39,124 bases of DNA from JAQIBY01 sp046546095 (GTDB taxonomy: Bacteria > Bacteroidota > Bacteroidia > Bacteroidales > ML635J-15), in the NCBI GenBank assembly GCA_046546095.1, contig JBKGYK010000024.1, positions 1 to 39,124 of the forward strand, given 5' to 3'. Shown one piece after another: positions 1-8,538 of this stretch; position 1 is the stretch's first letter, and each line of letters begins with the position of its first letter. The translations under genes and the position numbers were made by a program. Below the pieces are notes generated by a model. That model did no database searches, was not told the origin of the DNA, and saw only the letters and a program-made list of their open reading frames with translations.

Positions 1-600
1 GCCGGTCTGAACATGTGCAATGTGATAAAATCAGGCGACTTTTTTGAAACCACCACGCCCAAACCCGGTTTGCATGCAGGCATTTATCACCAACTGCAAA
101 GTGAAAACCACCTCAATTTCAGCTACGGCCTGGCTTATACAGAAAAAGGTTTCCGCTACCGCTTTGATTTTGTGCCGCTTGGTGCAGAAACTGACAATGA
201 AAGCGGAGAAGCCCTGTATGCTTTTCGGTACAATTACGCTGCCCTGCCACTCAAACTTGGCTTTCGGTTTGAAGGCGATTTAAAAATCAACCCCTACATT
301 GGCTTTACTCCGGCTTATCTTATCAGGGCGCAACAGGCATACACCCTCACCGATGATGGCGGCAGCACAGATTACAGTCAGAATATGTATGCACAAGCCT
401 CCAAATGGGATTTGAGCTGTCAGCTTGGTGTTACAGCAGATCTAAAATCAGAAGGAAAGCTGATTCCCTATGCCGGATTGAATCTGTCAGGAAGTCTGCT
501 GCCGGTTTCAAACGAGGCGTATTTCGCCAATGAAAACCTCAGGCATTACGGGGTTTTAATAGTGGTGGGAATAAAATTCAATAATCAGGAAACAGATTAA
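1..600 (+). CDS. Outer-membrane beta-barrel protein, 5'-truncated by window edge
   Basis: The reading frame is open from base 1, so the first in-frame ATG at position 13 is probably internal and the N-terminus with its signal peptide lies outside the window. The visible part (about 199 residues) has alternating polar and hydrophobic strands rich in Tyr, Phe and Gly, such as LPLKLGFRFEGD and INPYIGFTPAYLI, and ends in a final strand VLIVVGIKF. This is typical of small porin-like outer-membrane barrels of Bacteroidota. It ends 9 bp before the next barrel gene, so the four genes at this end probably form one transcription unit. No substrate can be inferred. Confidence 0.6.
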   Translation, partial: AGLNMCNVIKSGDFFETTTPKPGLHAGIYHQLQSENHLNFSYGLAYTEKGFRYRFDFVPLGAETDNESGEALYAFRYNYAALPLKLGFRFEGDLKINPYIGFTPAYLIRAQQAYTLTDDGGSTDYSQNMYAQASKWDLSCQLGVTADLKSEGKLIPYAGLNLSGSLLPVSNEAYFANENLRHYGVLIVVGIKFNNQETD

Positions 601-609
601 AAATAAATC

Positions 610-1503
610 ATGCAAAACAAAAAACCAAACCCAATCATAATTCTTACACTCAAACTAACAGGTATCCTAATGGTGTTGCTTTTTGCAGGCAAACCAATCT
701 CCGCACAGTGGTTTGTTGAAGCCGGCGCCGGTTACATGCTGCCCCGCAACATGGGTTACAATCCGGAGTATTCTGATCTCACGCTGTATTACAACACCGT
801 CAACGGAGAAACCACCAGGATTATTGAAGAAAAAATCCATTTATCAGCTTTACAATCTTTTACGTATAGCATGGGTGGAGGGTATGTGTTGAACAATTTT
901 GAATTTTGCATGGGCATAATGTACGCATCCAACCTTTCCAATGAAAACCTGAGCAACAATCAATTTGAAGCGCATTACATTGGAGAGAATTCATACAGCG
1001 ATAAGAATTTTATTCATGATGAATACATGGAACTGTACCAGCGAAGCCTTATCATTAAACCCGGGATCAAATACCATTTCAAACTCGGCAGGGTTCTGAT
1101 ATCCCCTTTTGCTGATTTATCCTTCCATTTTATGCAACTACACCAACACAACACCAATTTTTTCGAAGAAGAACACTATCCCGAAAGGGAAGGCAGCATA
1201 TCCAGGGAATATGTAAATAAACCAAAGACGAATTTTGGCGACCTGTTTAATCCGGAAGCCGGATTGCAATTTGAATACCGCATCAGTCTTGATTTTTCCG
1301 TCTGGATGAATGCATCCGTCAGCATACTTGATAAAGAGATGGTTTATACTGACAGAGATTTGAAAAGCGAAGAAATCTCCGGGGATGGAAAAGAATTTGA
1401 AAATCTGGTCTATTTCTCCGAACAAACCCCCTTCACTGCCAACCTCTCAAACATCAAAACAAACATAGGATTTCGATATTATTTTAACAACACCAAAAAC
1501 TAA
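610..1503 (+). CDS. Predicted outer-membrane beta-barrel protein
   Basis: A 297-residue protein with an N-terminal signal peptide of about 32 residues (hydrophobic core GILMVLLFAG, cleavage near ISAQ). The mature part has amphipathic strands with Tyr/Phe girdles (AGAGYMLPRN, SMGGGYVLNN) and ends in an aromatic strand IGFRYYF, as expected for a BAM-inserted barrel. It lies 6 bp before another barrel gene. The N-terminal mature segment (xxAGxGYxxxxN followed by YYN) resembles those of the next two genes, so the three may be diverged duplicates. Function is unknown; the family assignment rests on general barrel features and not on a specific motif. Confidence 0.6.
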   Translation: MQNKKPNPIIILTLKLTGILMVLLFAGKPISAQWFVEAGAGYMLPRNMGYNPEYSDLTLYYNTVNGETTRIIEEKIHLSALQSFTYSMGGGYVLNNFEFCMGIMYASNLSNENLSNNQFEAHYIGENSYSDKNFIHDEYMELYQRSLIIKPGIKYHFKLGRVLISPFADLSFHFMQLHQHNTNFFEEEHYPEREGSISREYVNKPKTNFGDLFNPEAGLQFEYRISLDFSVWMNASVSILDKEMVYTDRDLKSEEISGDGKEFENLVYFSEQTPFTANLSNIKTNIGFRYYFNNTKN

Positions 1504-1509
1504 ACAAGC

Positions 1510-2307
1510 ATGAAAACACACAAACTACTAACAACACTCCTGTTTACAGGCATTTTTATCAGCAGTGCCATGTCTCAGGGATTTTATGCAAAACTCGGCG
1601 GTGGCTATGCCATGGGTATGAATAAGCAAAGCATGCCCTTTTATTACAACAGCACAAACACAGATGACGGAACCACCATAAGCCAGTTCTGGTATTCACT
1701 TGGTAAAGGCATCACACCCGAGCTGGAAGCCGGTTATATGTTTAACGGGCATTTCGGCTTTGGCATCAATGCCACTTACCTGTACGGCACAAACAACACC
1801 CGCTATGACAAGCACGTGGATGCTGAGAATAATGTTTACGAGCATTTTTATTCCAGGATGGTACTGATTTCTCCCCATTTAATCCTGCAGCCATTAAATT
1901 CGGATTTTTCTCCGTATTGTAAACTTGGCGGAACCATTGGTCTTGGTAAATATTACAGAAAAGCAGAATACAAAGATTCCAAAATGGCCAGGGTTTTTTC
2001 AGGCGGAATCCCTGTCGGAGGCAGCATTGCAGTGGGCTTTGATTACAGCCTGAGTGAATCCGTCAGCTTTTACGCAGAACTCAACAGCCTGATCATGTCA
2101 TGGGCTCCTGAAAAAGGAGAAATCACACAATACATCAATGAAGGAGAAGATGAATTGCCTGAATTAACAGTATCAGAAAGAGAAACCGTATTCGTAGAAA
2201 CAATAGAGCCTGCTGACTACAACCCGGAAGAACCCTCCGTTGGATTAAAAACATATTACAATTTTAACAATATTGGCTTACGGGCAGGCTTCAAAATCAA
2301 GTTTTAA
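1510..2307 (+). CDS. Predicted outer-membrane beta-barrel protein, paralog A
   Basis: 265 residues with a clean signal peptide (MKTHKLLTTLLFTGIF core, cleavage after AMSQ). The mature protein starts GFYAKLGGGYAMGMN and ends in the strand IGLRAGFKIKF, both barrel-like. A block near residues 195-235, with SWAPEKGE followed by a Tyr-rich acidic loop, LPELTVSE and FVE, is repeated almost residue for residue in the next gene, so the two are tandem paralogs. The acidic loop is probably surface exposed. Spacing to neighbours (6 bp before, 19 bp after) suggests co-transcription. The transported or bound molecule is unknown. Confidence 0.65.
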   Translation: MKTHKLLTTLLFTGIFISSAMSQGFYAKLGGGYAMGMNKQSMPFYYNSTNTDDGTTISQFWYSLGKGITPELEAGYMFNGHFGFGINATYLYGTNNTRYDKHVDAENNVYEHFYSRMVLISPHLILQPLNSDFSPYCKLGGTIGLGKYYRKAEYKDSKMARVFSGGIPVGGSIAVGFDYSLSESVSFYAELNSLIMSWAPEKGEITQYINEGEDELPELTVSERETVFVETIEPADYNPEEPSVGLKTYYNFNNIGLRAGFKIKF

Positions 2308-2326
2308 CCATTAAAAATTCAGAATC

Positions 2327-3109
2327 ATGAAAACGCACATATCAAACATAGTAGCAGCATTCATATTATTGTTGGCTTCAGGCGCAAACGCCCAACAGGT
2401 TTATGTTAAATTGCAGGGCACTTACACGTACGGATTAAACCAAAACAGCCAGCATTACATAAATCCGCTTCCAGGCTTCGATGACGATGAAAAAGATTAC
2501 TATACTTACGGAACAGGAACAAACATTGGTCTGTCAGCAGGATATGGTATTTCTGAAAACATTGCTCTCAACCTCGACCTCGCCTACATGTTTAGCACGG
2601 AGTATGAGATTGAAATGTATAGCGAAAACATCAGCCATCGTGCCAGAATGGTAAACATAACACCCGGCATCCATATGTCTGCAGGATACGACAAATTCAA
2701 CCCTTATGCCAAAGCGGGGCTTGTGCTGGGTTTTGGTAAAATCATCACAGAATCTGAAAATGATGATTTCTACAGCAAAACAGAACTCACCGGCGGCCTG
2801 GCACTTGGGATAAACGGCGCATTGGGTATAGAATACAAGCTCAGCGATGCATTTCAGGTGTTTGCTGAGGCAAGTCTCACGTCTCTTTCCTGGGCGCCTG
2901 AAAAAGCAGAATATGTGACGTATGAAATAGACGGGGTAGATTATCTGCCAAACATGACAACATCCGAAAAAGAAGTGAACTTTGTGAATAAATATGAGGA
3001 AGAGTATGGTATGGATGATGATGATCCGGATGAACCCGAAACACAGCTCAAATACAACTATCCGTTCAGTAATGCTGGTTTGACACTGGGAATTAAAATC
3101 TCACTATAG
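2327..3109 (+). CDS. Predicted outer-membrane beta-barrel protein, paralog B
   Basis: 260 residues with a signal peptide (core NIVAAFILLLASG, cleavage near ANAQ), then QVYVKLQGTYTYGLNQNSQ, homologous to the start of the preceding mature protein. It shares with paralog A the signature SWAPEKAE, then LPNMTTSE and FVN. The loop that follows is very acidic, with a DDDDPDEPE run that could bind cations. The terminal strand is AGLTLGIKISL. It is the last gene of the leftward block and converges on the nicotinamide riboside kinase gene with a 29-bp gap and no obvious hairpin terminator. Confidence 0.65.
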   Translation: MKTHISNIVAAFILLLASGANAQQVYVKLQGTYTYGLNQNSQHYINPLPGFDDDEKDYYTYGTGTNIGLSAGYGISENIALNLDLAYMFSTEYEIEMYSENISHRARMVNITPGIHMSAGYDKFNPYAKAGLVLGFGKIITESENDDFYSKTELTGGLALGINGALGIEYKLSDAFQVFAEASLTSLSWAPEKAEYVTYEIDGVDYLPNMTTSEKEVNFVNKYEEEYGMDDDDPDEPETQLKYNYPFSNAGLTLGIKISL

Positions 3110-3138
3110 CCGACACATTTACAACAGGATCGTTCACA

Positions 3139-3669
3139 TCAGACCTGACTGACAGCCTGCATTGCTTTTTGCAATCGTGCTTCTCCCCTGCCTTTGATGA
3201 TGCTGTATGCAAACTTGTAACGCTCCAGCTCAGCCGCATATCGATTGAAAAAGTGCATACGTAAATCTTTGTTCTCACGCAGGGGATCAGCCTCCCAGGG
3301 CAAATCGGGATAACAAAGCAGATGGTGATGTCTGGGGAGCATTTTTATTTTATCATCAAGCCATAAAGGCGATGAGTCGTACACATGCTCCAGCCATACT
3401 TTGGTGATGATAAGGCCGGTATCCACAAACAAATATTCAGGTTGACAGCAGGCCATTTCCTCTTCCAGCTCTGCCTGCATGCGCGCTATGTGCAGCACAT
3501 CAGCCTCAGTGTAGTCCCTGTTCAGGTGCTGAATGTAAAACCGTGCATACTCGGGCAACCACAGGCTGGATGTTTCTTTTGCCAGATGATAGCTAAGCCA
3601 TGATTTGCCGGTAGATTCAGGGCCGGTAATGACTATGCGTTTTGTGTTTTTTTCAGGTCTTTTCTCCAT
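3139..3669 (-). CDS. NadR-like nicotinamide riboside kinase (AAA_28 family)
   Basis: A 176-residue P-loop kinase with Walker A GPESTGKS at residues 16-23, near the N-terminus. It matches the C-terminal kinase domain of NadR: a P-loop, then WLPEYARFY, then a central VDTGLIITKVW strand. It lacks the NMN adenylyltransferase and DNA-binding domains of enterobacterial NadR. The expected reaction is ATP-dependent phosphorylation of nicotinamide riboside to NMN in the cytoplasm, trapping what the neighbouring PnuC imports. Its start overlaps the end of pnuC by 37 nt; the P-loop begins only 15 residues in, so a much later start is impossible. The assignment rests on the P-loop family and the pnuC neighbour together. 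Confidence 0.8.
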   Translation of the reverse strand: MEKRPEKNTKRIVITGPESTGKSWLSYHLAKETSSLWLPEYARFYIQHLNRDYTEADVLHIARMQAELEEEMACCQPEYLFVDTGLIITKVWLEHVYDSSPLWLDDKIKMLPRHHHLLCYPDLPWEADPLRENKDLRMHFFNRYAAELERYKFAYSIIKGRGEARLQKAMQAVSQV

Positions 3670-4247
3670 GCAAAATATCCGATAAATGCCATCACTGTTA
3701 AAAATAAAAACAAGGCGGCTGTGGGATACAAGCCCTTGTAAATATACAGGCCGGTGGCTACCACATCCACTACAATCCAGAACAACCAGTTTTCTATCAG
3801 TTTACGTGCCAGCATCCAGGTGGCAACAAAGCTCAGGGAAGTGGTAAAGGCATCTCCTATGGGAACCGGACTGTCGGTGAATTTGTCAAGTATATACCAG
3901 ATCACAAAAAACAGCATAATGGATGCAGCAATGGACAGCAACCACTCTTTACGCTTCAATTTGCTGACTGGCAGTTTTTTCCCGTCCCCGTTTTTCTTTC
4001 GCTTTTTGTTTCCAAATACCCAATGCAGCCAGCCGTAAATGCTGACAATGACATAATAAATCTGCAGCGACATGTCAGCATAAAATTTGGATTCGTAATA
4101 CACATATATGTACATGCTGACCATCACCAGTGCCACAAGCCAGTAAAAATGGTTCTGTTTTATCTGCAGAAAAATGCTGACAACCCCCAGCAGGGCTGCT
4201 GCCAACTCAAAGTAATTACCTGCCAGCCAATCCCACACTACCATCAT
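3633..4247 (-). CDS. pnuC: PnuC-type nicotinamide riboside transporter
   Basis: A 204-residue, very hydrophobic protein with about seven membrane segments. It has the PnuC layout: an N-terminal helix pair (ELAAALLGVVSIFLQI), the motif IVSIYGWLHWVFG near residue 70, and a C-terminal YIYKGLYPTAALFLFLT helix followed by GYFAWRKDL. PnuC proteins are SWEET-like facilitators moving nicotinamide riboside across the inner membrane, with uptake driven by phosphorylation inside. The overlapping NadR-like kinase supports nicotinamide riboside over thiamine (PnuT) as substrate, and the 9-bp gap to the gene before it leaves no room for a TPP riboswitch. Two adjacent ATG codons are possible starts; the upstream one is given. 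Confidence 0.88.
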   Translation of the reverse strand: MMVVWDWLAGNYFELAAALLGVVSIFLQIKQNHFYWLVALVMVSMYIYVYYESKFYADMSLQIYYVIVSIYGWLHWVFGNKKRKKNGDGKKLPVSKLKRKEWLLSIAASIMLFFVIWYILDKFTDSPVPIGDAFTTSLSFVATWMLARKLIENWLFWIVVDVVATGLYIYKGLYPTAALFLFLTVMAFIGYFAWRKDLKKTQNA

Positions 4248-4256
4248 AAAAACAGG

Positions 4257-5858
4257 CTATTTTTTAATTATTGCATCATATTTTTCCGGATTCCTGAGTA
4301 GTTCAACCGCCTTTAGGAATGAAGGATTTATTTTGTTATTTACCTGATAAAATTCATTGGTTTCCCATAAATCTGAGGCAACAAGAGATTTCAGGTGGAT
4401 TTTAAGCCGCTTAAGCTGATCACTGTCCATATCATCCATAGATTCTTTCATCTCTTGCTTTTCATTAGCAAATTTATCCAGTTCTGCAATGATATCATCA
4501 GTAACCTCAAATTCTGATTCATATTTTTCAAACTCCTCAAATTTATTGTTGAGCATGTCTCTGTTTTTATCAACATATTGCACTGCAAAACTAAAAATCA
4601 AACCTTTACGCATGAGCTCACCATGATAATCAGATACCTGAGTGGTGTCCAGCGGAATAAAAACGTCAGGCATAATACCACCGCCACCATACACATTACG
4701 TTCTTTACGCAATGTGCGATACAGCAATGAATCGGGAAAATGTATACTGTCTGAGTTGGTAAGCTCACCCTCGTTGTATCTGTCTATAAGTTCATGTCCG
4801 TAGTCTTCTGAACCTTCTTTATAGGGTTTCTGTATACATCGTCCTGCCGGTGTATAATACCTCGCTACGGTAAGACGAATCATGCTGCTATCCGGTAAAG
4901 GAAACGGGCGCTGCACAAGGCCTTTCCCAAAGCTACGGCGACCAACAACCACGCCTCTGTCCCAGTCCTGAATGGCCCCGGAAACAATTTCACTGGCTGA
5001 TGCAGAGCTTTCGTTTACCAGGACAACAACCCTTGCATCATCATAACGACCATCATCTGATGCTTTATATTCACGTTTGGGGGAATTTTCGCCTTCGGTA
5101 TAAACAATCATTTCATTGCGCTCAAGGAACTGGTCAGCCAGCCAGATGGCCTTATCCATATAGCCACCCCCGTTGTCACTCAAATCAAGAATAATATCTT
5201 CCACTCCTGCAGCATCAAATTCATCAAAAACTTCATTGAGTTCCTCATCGGTGGTTTTGGAAAAGCGGTTCAACTTTACGTAACCAATTTCATCATCAAC
5301 CACATAACCCGCGTTAACAGAATAAATGGGAATCTCATCACGGACAATGGTAAAATCAAGCAATTCATCTTCACCACGCCGTAATATCTTGACATCCACT
5401 TCTGTCCCTTTTTCACCGCGCAGCATATCTCTTACATCAGTATTTGACAATCCGATGCCCGCGATTTCTTTTCCATCCACTTCAATAATCCGGTCTCCGG
5501 CCATAATCCCCAGCTTTTCTGACGGTCCGCCCGGTATGGTTGCAACCACCATCAGGGTATCTTTCATGATATTAAACTGTATGCCTATCCCCTCGAACGC
5601 TCCCTGCAGGGGTTCATTCATACGCTTTACTTCATCTTTACTGATATAGATGGAATGAGGATCCAACTCCTGAAGCATGGAAACAATGGCATCCTCAACC
5701 AGCTCCTCTTGATCAACAGTATCAACATAAAGGGAATTCACCAGAGTCAAAACACGGCCAAACTTGGATAGCTGTTCAGAATAGGAAGATTGTGCTGAAA
5801 CCTGTATCCCGACCAGGGTAATTATCAATAAAATAACTGCTTTTCTAAATATCTGCAT
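4257..5858 (-). CDS. S41-family carboxy-terminal processing protease
   Basis: 533 residues. A signal peptide (cleavage near VSAQ, residue 23) is followed by the CTP N-terminal region, a PDZ domain (about residues 85-165, with GIGIQF and AGDRIIEVDGKEI) and the S41 catalytic domain. The catalytic Ser lies in the NESSASASE run (residues 283-290) and the general base is Lys312 in SFGKGLVQ, giving the Ser/Lys dyad. The C-terminal about 150 residues are charged and helical. These are periplasmic tail-specific proteases that trim or degrade exported proteins. It is 9 bp upstream of pnuC, which it probably precedes in one transcript; a functional link to NAD salvage is not evident. A TATCTTTA box lies 16 nt upstream of the start. 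Confidence 0.92.
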   Translation of the reverse strand: MQIFRKAVILLIITLVGIQVSAQSSYSEQLSKFGRVLTLVNSLYVDTVDQEELVEDAIVSMLQELDPHSIYISKDEVKRMNEPLQGAFEGIGIQFNIMKDTLMVVATIPGGPSEKLGIMAGDRIIEVDGKEIAGIGLSNTDVRDMLRGEKGTEVDVKILRRGEDELLDFTIVRDEIPIYSVNAGYVVDDEIGYVKLNRFSKTTDEELNEVFDEFDAAGVEDIILDLSDNGGGYMDKAIWLADQFLERNEMIVYTEGENSPKREYKASDDGRYDDARVVVLVNESSASASEIVSGAIQDWDRGVVVGRRSFGKGLVQRPFPLPDSSMIRLTVARYYTPAGRCIQKPYKEGSEDYGHELIDRYNEGELTNSDSIHFPDSLLYRTLRKERNVYGGGGIMPDVFIPLDTTQVSDYHGELMRKGLIFSFAVQYVDKNRDMLNNKFEEFEKYESEFEVTDDIIAELDKFANEKQEMKESMDDMDSDQLKRLKIHLKSLVASDLWETNEFYQVNNKINPSFLKAVELLRNPEKYDAIIKK

Positions 5859-5874
5859 AATTCAATATTTTTTG

Positions 5875-5882
5875 TAAAGATA
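5875..5882 (-). promoter_or_regulatory. Candidate -7 box for the protease-pnuC-kinase unit
   Basis: On the minus strand this reads TATCTTTA, one base from the Bacteroidota -7 consensus TAnnTTTG, and lies 16 nt before the protease start. No clear TTTG -33 element is found at the usual spacing, so the call is tentative. Confidence 0.3.
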
Positions 5883-6063
5883 CAAAAGCTGAAAGAAACA
5901 GCTTCTTCAATAAGTTTTTATTAACAAAATCAAGCAAAAAACAGACCGAATTGTTTCTTTCCATTGCAATCTTGTTAAAACATGTGTCATTTTTCTGAAA
6001 AAAATATTTGCATTTTTCATGCATTTTTTGTAATATGTCCTTAGAAATAAAAATGAAAAATGT

Positions 6064-7485
6064 ATGGACAATACCAGAAAATCAACCTTTGCAGGGCAGT
6101 TTTATCCCGATAATCCCAATGAACTGAACAGACTGATTGAGGGGTATTTTTCCAGTGCAAAAGAAAAACGGGCAAAAAACAAAGAAGCCAGGGCAGTTAT
6201 TGCTCCTCATGCCGGATATATTTTCTCAGGGCAGACTGCTGCTGATGCTGTAATCCAGCTCAATCCGGATAAAATCAAACGTGTCTTTATCCTGGGCTCA
6301 GCACATCATCATTCTTTCAAAGGGGTTTCCGTTTTTAACGGAGATTATTACGAGACACCGCTGGGCAAAATAAAAATCGCGGAGGCAGCAAAAACATTGA
6401 CCGATGAATATGATTTCATTGATTATATCCCGCTCGCTCACAACGAAGAGCATTGCATAGAAGTAGAAGTTCCCTTGTTGCAAAAACATCTGAACAATGC
6501 AGAAATTGTGCCTGTGCTGATTGGGAGTTACACGGAGAAAATAACCGAACAACTGGCTGAGGCACTCAAGCCATACAGGGATGATGAAAATACAGCCTTT
6601 GTGGTTTCCAGTGATTTTTCACACTATCCGGATTATGACGCAGCAAAAAATACCGACCATGAAACAGCCAAAGCCATTGCCAGCGGAAAGCCAGAACAAC
6701 TTATCTCCCTTATGGAAAAACATAAAAAGGCTGATATCCCGGCACTGGCAACCGACTTGTGCGGATGGACTTCTGTGCTTACCATCATGCGCGTGTTTGA
6801 AGATTATCCAACAGACTGGGAGATTATTAGCATGACCAATTCGGGCGACAGCTCCTATGGTGAACATGACAGAGTTGTCGGTTATGTTGCTCTGGCAGCA
6901 TTTGAATCTGAAAAAAAAAAGAATGAGTTTGATCTGACATCAAAAGAAAAAGACTTTTTGCTCAGACTTGCCCGAAAAGCCATCGAACAAAAGTTTTATC
7001 CCCACAAAATAGATTTGCCGGAATCGAAAGATGTACCTGAAAATCTACACACTCCCTGCGGAGCATTTGTGACACTTCATAAAAACGGCAAGCTACGGGG
7101 TTGTGTAGGCCGCCTTGGGGAATCGGAACCTTTATTCGAAGTAGTGAAATCCATGGCTGTATCTGCAGCTTTTCATGATCATCGCTTTCCCCCCTTAGTT
7201 CAAAAAGAACTGCAGGAAATCAGCATCGAAATTTCTGTATTGACACCTCTGGTTCCAATGAATGATATATCTGAACTTGAACCGGGAAAGCACGGCGTCT
7301 ACATTAAAAAAGGCTTCGCTTCGGGAACATTTTTACCTCAGGTAGCAACAGATACCGGCTGGTCAAAAGAAGAATTTCTTGGACATTGTGCCCAGGATAA
7401 AGCCGGCATTGGCTGGGATGGGTGGAAAGATGCCGATGTTTATCTTTACAAAGCCCTGGTCTTTTCAGAAAATGAATCATCATAA
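6064..7485 (+). CDS. Memo-AMMECR1 fusion (AmmeMemoRadiSam proteins B and A)
   Basis: 473 residues in two domains. Residues 1 to about 275 are a Memo-like domain: IAPHAGYIFSG, HNEEHCIEVEVP, SSDFSHYPDYD and the Cys of ATDLCGW supply the conserved His/Asp/Cys pocket of the family. Residues about 290-473 are an AMMECR1 domain with the hallmark LRGCVGRL and the terminal GWDGWKDADVYLYKALVF. The domains correspond to the separate B and A proteins of the AmmeMemoRadiSam system, here fused, and the radical SAM partner follows 33 bp downstream. Memo homologs are metal-binding proteins related to ring-cleaving dioxygenases. The reaction of the trio was not established to my knowledge. Likely cytoplasmic; no signal peptide. 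Confidence 0.92.
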   Translation: MDNTRKSTFAGQFYPDNPNELNRLIEGYFSSAKEKRAKNKEARAVIAPHAGYIFSGQTAADAVIQLNPDKIKRVFILGSAHHHSFKGVSVFNGDYYETPLGKIKIAEAAKTLTDEYDFIDYIPLAHNEEHCIEVEVPLLQKHLNNAEIVPVLIGSYTEKITEQLAEALKPYRDDENTAFVVSSDFSHYPDYDAAKNTDHETAKAIASGKPEQLISLMEKHKKADIPALATDLCGWTSVLTIMRVFEDYPTDWEIISMTNSGDSSYGEHDRVVGYVALAAFESEKKKNEFDLTSKEKDFLLRLARKAIEQKFYPHKIDLPESKDVPENLHTPCGAFVTLHKNGKLRGCVGRLGESEPLFEVVKSMAVSAAFHDHRFPPLVQKELQEISIEISVLTPLVPMNDISELEPGKHGVYIKKGFASGTFLPQVATDTGWSKEEFLGHCAQDKAGIGWDGWKDADVYLYKALVFSENESS

Positions 7486-7518
7486 GCTTGAACACATCAT
7501 CAAAAAAGGATTAAAACA

Positions 7519-8532
7519 ATGACAAAATTGAAAGAAGCAGCATATTATAACAAAACCAGCAAAGATGAAGTTATATGCACACTCTGCCCTCACATGTGCA
7601 AATTACAGGAAGAAGAGCACAGCCCTTGTGGCACGCGCATGCTGATTGACGGAAAACTCAGGGCCTTGTCATATGGCAGGCTGATTGCTGCCAATATTGA
7701 CCCGGTTGAGAAAAAACCTCTTTATCATTTCATGCCCGGCAGTTACACATATAGTATTGGCACTGCAGGATGCAATATGCATTGTTTGAATTGTCAGAAT
7801 GCAGATATTTCTCAGGCAAAAATTGATGAGGAACAGGAACAGAATTCCACACCGGAAGATATTGTTGATGCTGCACTAAACAACAACCTGGAATCCATTT
7901 CCTATACCTATACCGAACCAACAATTTTTTTCGAGTTGATGCGTGATACAGCAAAAATTGCCCGGAAGAAAGGAATTAAAAACATCATGGTCAGTAATGG
8001 GTACATCAACCCAAAGCCCCTCAGGGAGCTAATACCTTTGCTGGATGCAGTCAATATTGACATGAAAGCATTCAATTCTGAAATATATGAAAAACTAACC
8101 GGTGCAAAACTTGAACCAGTGTTAAAAAGCATCGAAACACTGCATCAGTCTGAAGTTCATATGGAGATAACCCTGCTGCTGATTCCAGGCTACAGTGATA
8201 AAGATGAAGATCTGGCAGATTTTTTCAAATGGATGACAGACAGGGATATGCATGAAGTACCACTGCACATAAGCCGGTTTTTTCCTACTTACAAATTACT
8301 TTCAGCACTGGCAACACCTGAATCAGAGATATTTGATGTCAGACAGAAGGCACTGGATGCCGGTTTAAAATTTGTTTTTCCCGGCAATGTCTCCGGCGGA
8401 GATGCCATGAACACATATTGCCCTGAATGTGGAACACCTGGCATCAAGCGAGACCGGATGAGGACTGAAAACATGTTGAAAGATGGAAAATACTGTTCGT
8501 CCTGCGGATATCAGGTCATCACGCACAGTTAA
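7519..8532 (+). CDS. AmmeMemoRadiSam system radical SAM enzyme
   Basis: 337 residues. The radical SAM cluster motif is CNMHCLNC (CxxxCxxC) in GTAGCNMHCLNCQNADISQ, the PflA-like spacing. Additional cysteines flank the barrel: an N-terminal CTLCPHMC plus a later Cys (SPCGTR), and a C-terminal four-Cys ribbon (YCPECG and CSSCG). These probably bind extra iron-sulfur clusters or zinc. It pairs with the Memo-AMMECR1 fusion just upstream, presumably modifying a protein or small molecule by radical chemistry; the substrate is not known. It ends 6 bp from the oppositely oriented rnz, so the two genes converge with no separate terminator. Confidence 0.9.
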   Translation: MTKLKEAAYYNKTSKDEVICTLCPHMCKLQEEEHSPCGTRMLIDGKLRALSYGRLIAANIDPVEKKPLYHFMPGSYTYSIGTAGCNMHCLNCQNADISQAKIDEEQEQNSTPEDIVDAALNNNLESISYTYTEPTIFFELMRDTAKIARKKGIKNIMVSNGYINPKPLRELIPLLDAVNIDMKAFNSEIYEKLTGAKLEPVLKSIETLHQSEVHMEITLLLIPGYSDKDEDLADFFKWMTDRDMHEVPLHISRFFPTYKLLSALATPESEIFDVRQKALDAGLKFVFPGNVSGGDAMNTYCPECGTPGIKRDRMRTENMLKDGKYCSSCGYQVITHS

Positions 8533-8538
8533 TCATCC

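Noticed and set aside
13..15. ATG at position 13 as true start of the first barrel gene
   Set aside because: The frame is open upstream to base 1 and no signal peptide follows this ATG, so the gene is cut by the window edge.
4245..4260. TPP riboswitch controlling the PnuC gene (thiamine-type PnuT)
   Set aside because: Only 9 bp separate it from the preceding coding region, and the neighbouring kinase is NadR-like, favouring nicotinamide riboside.
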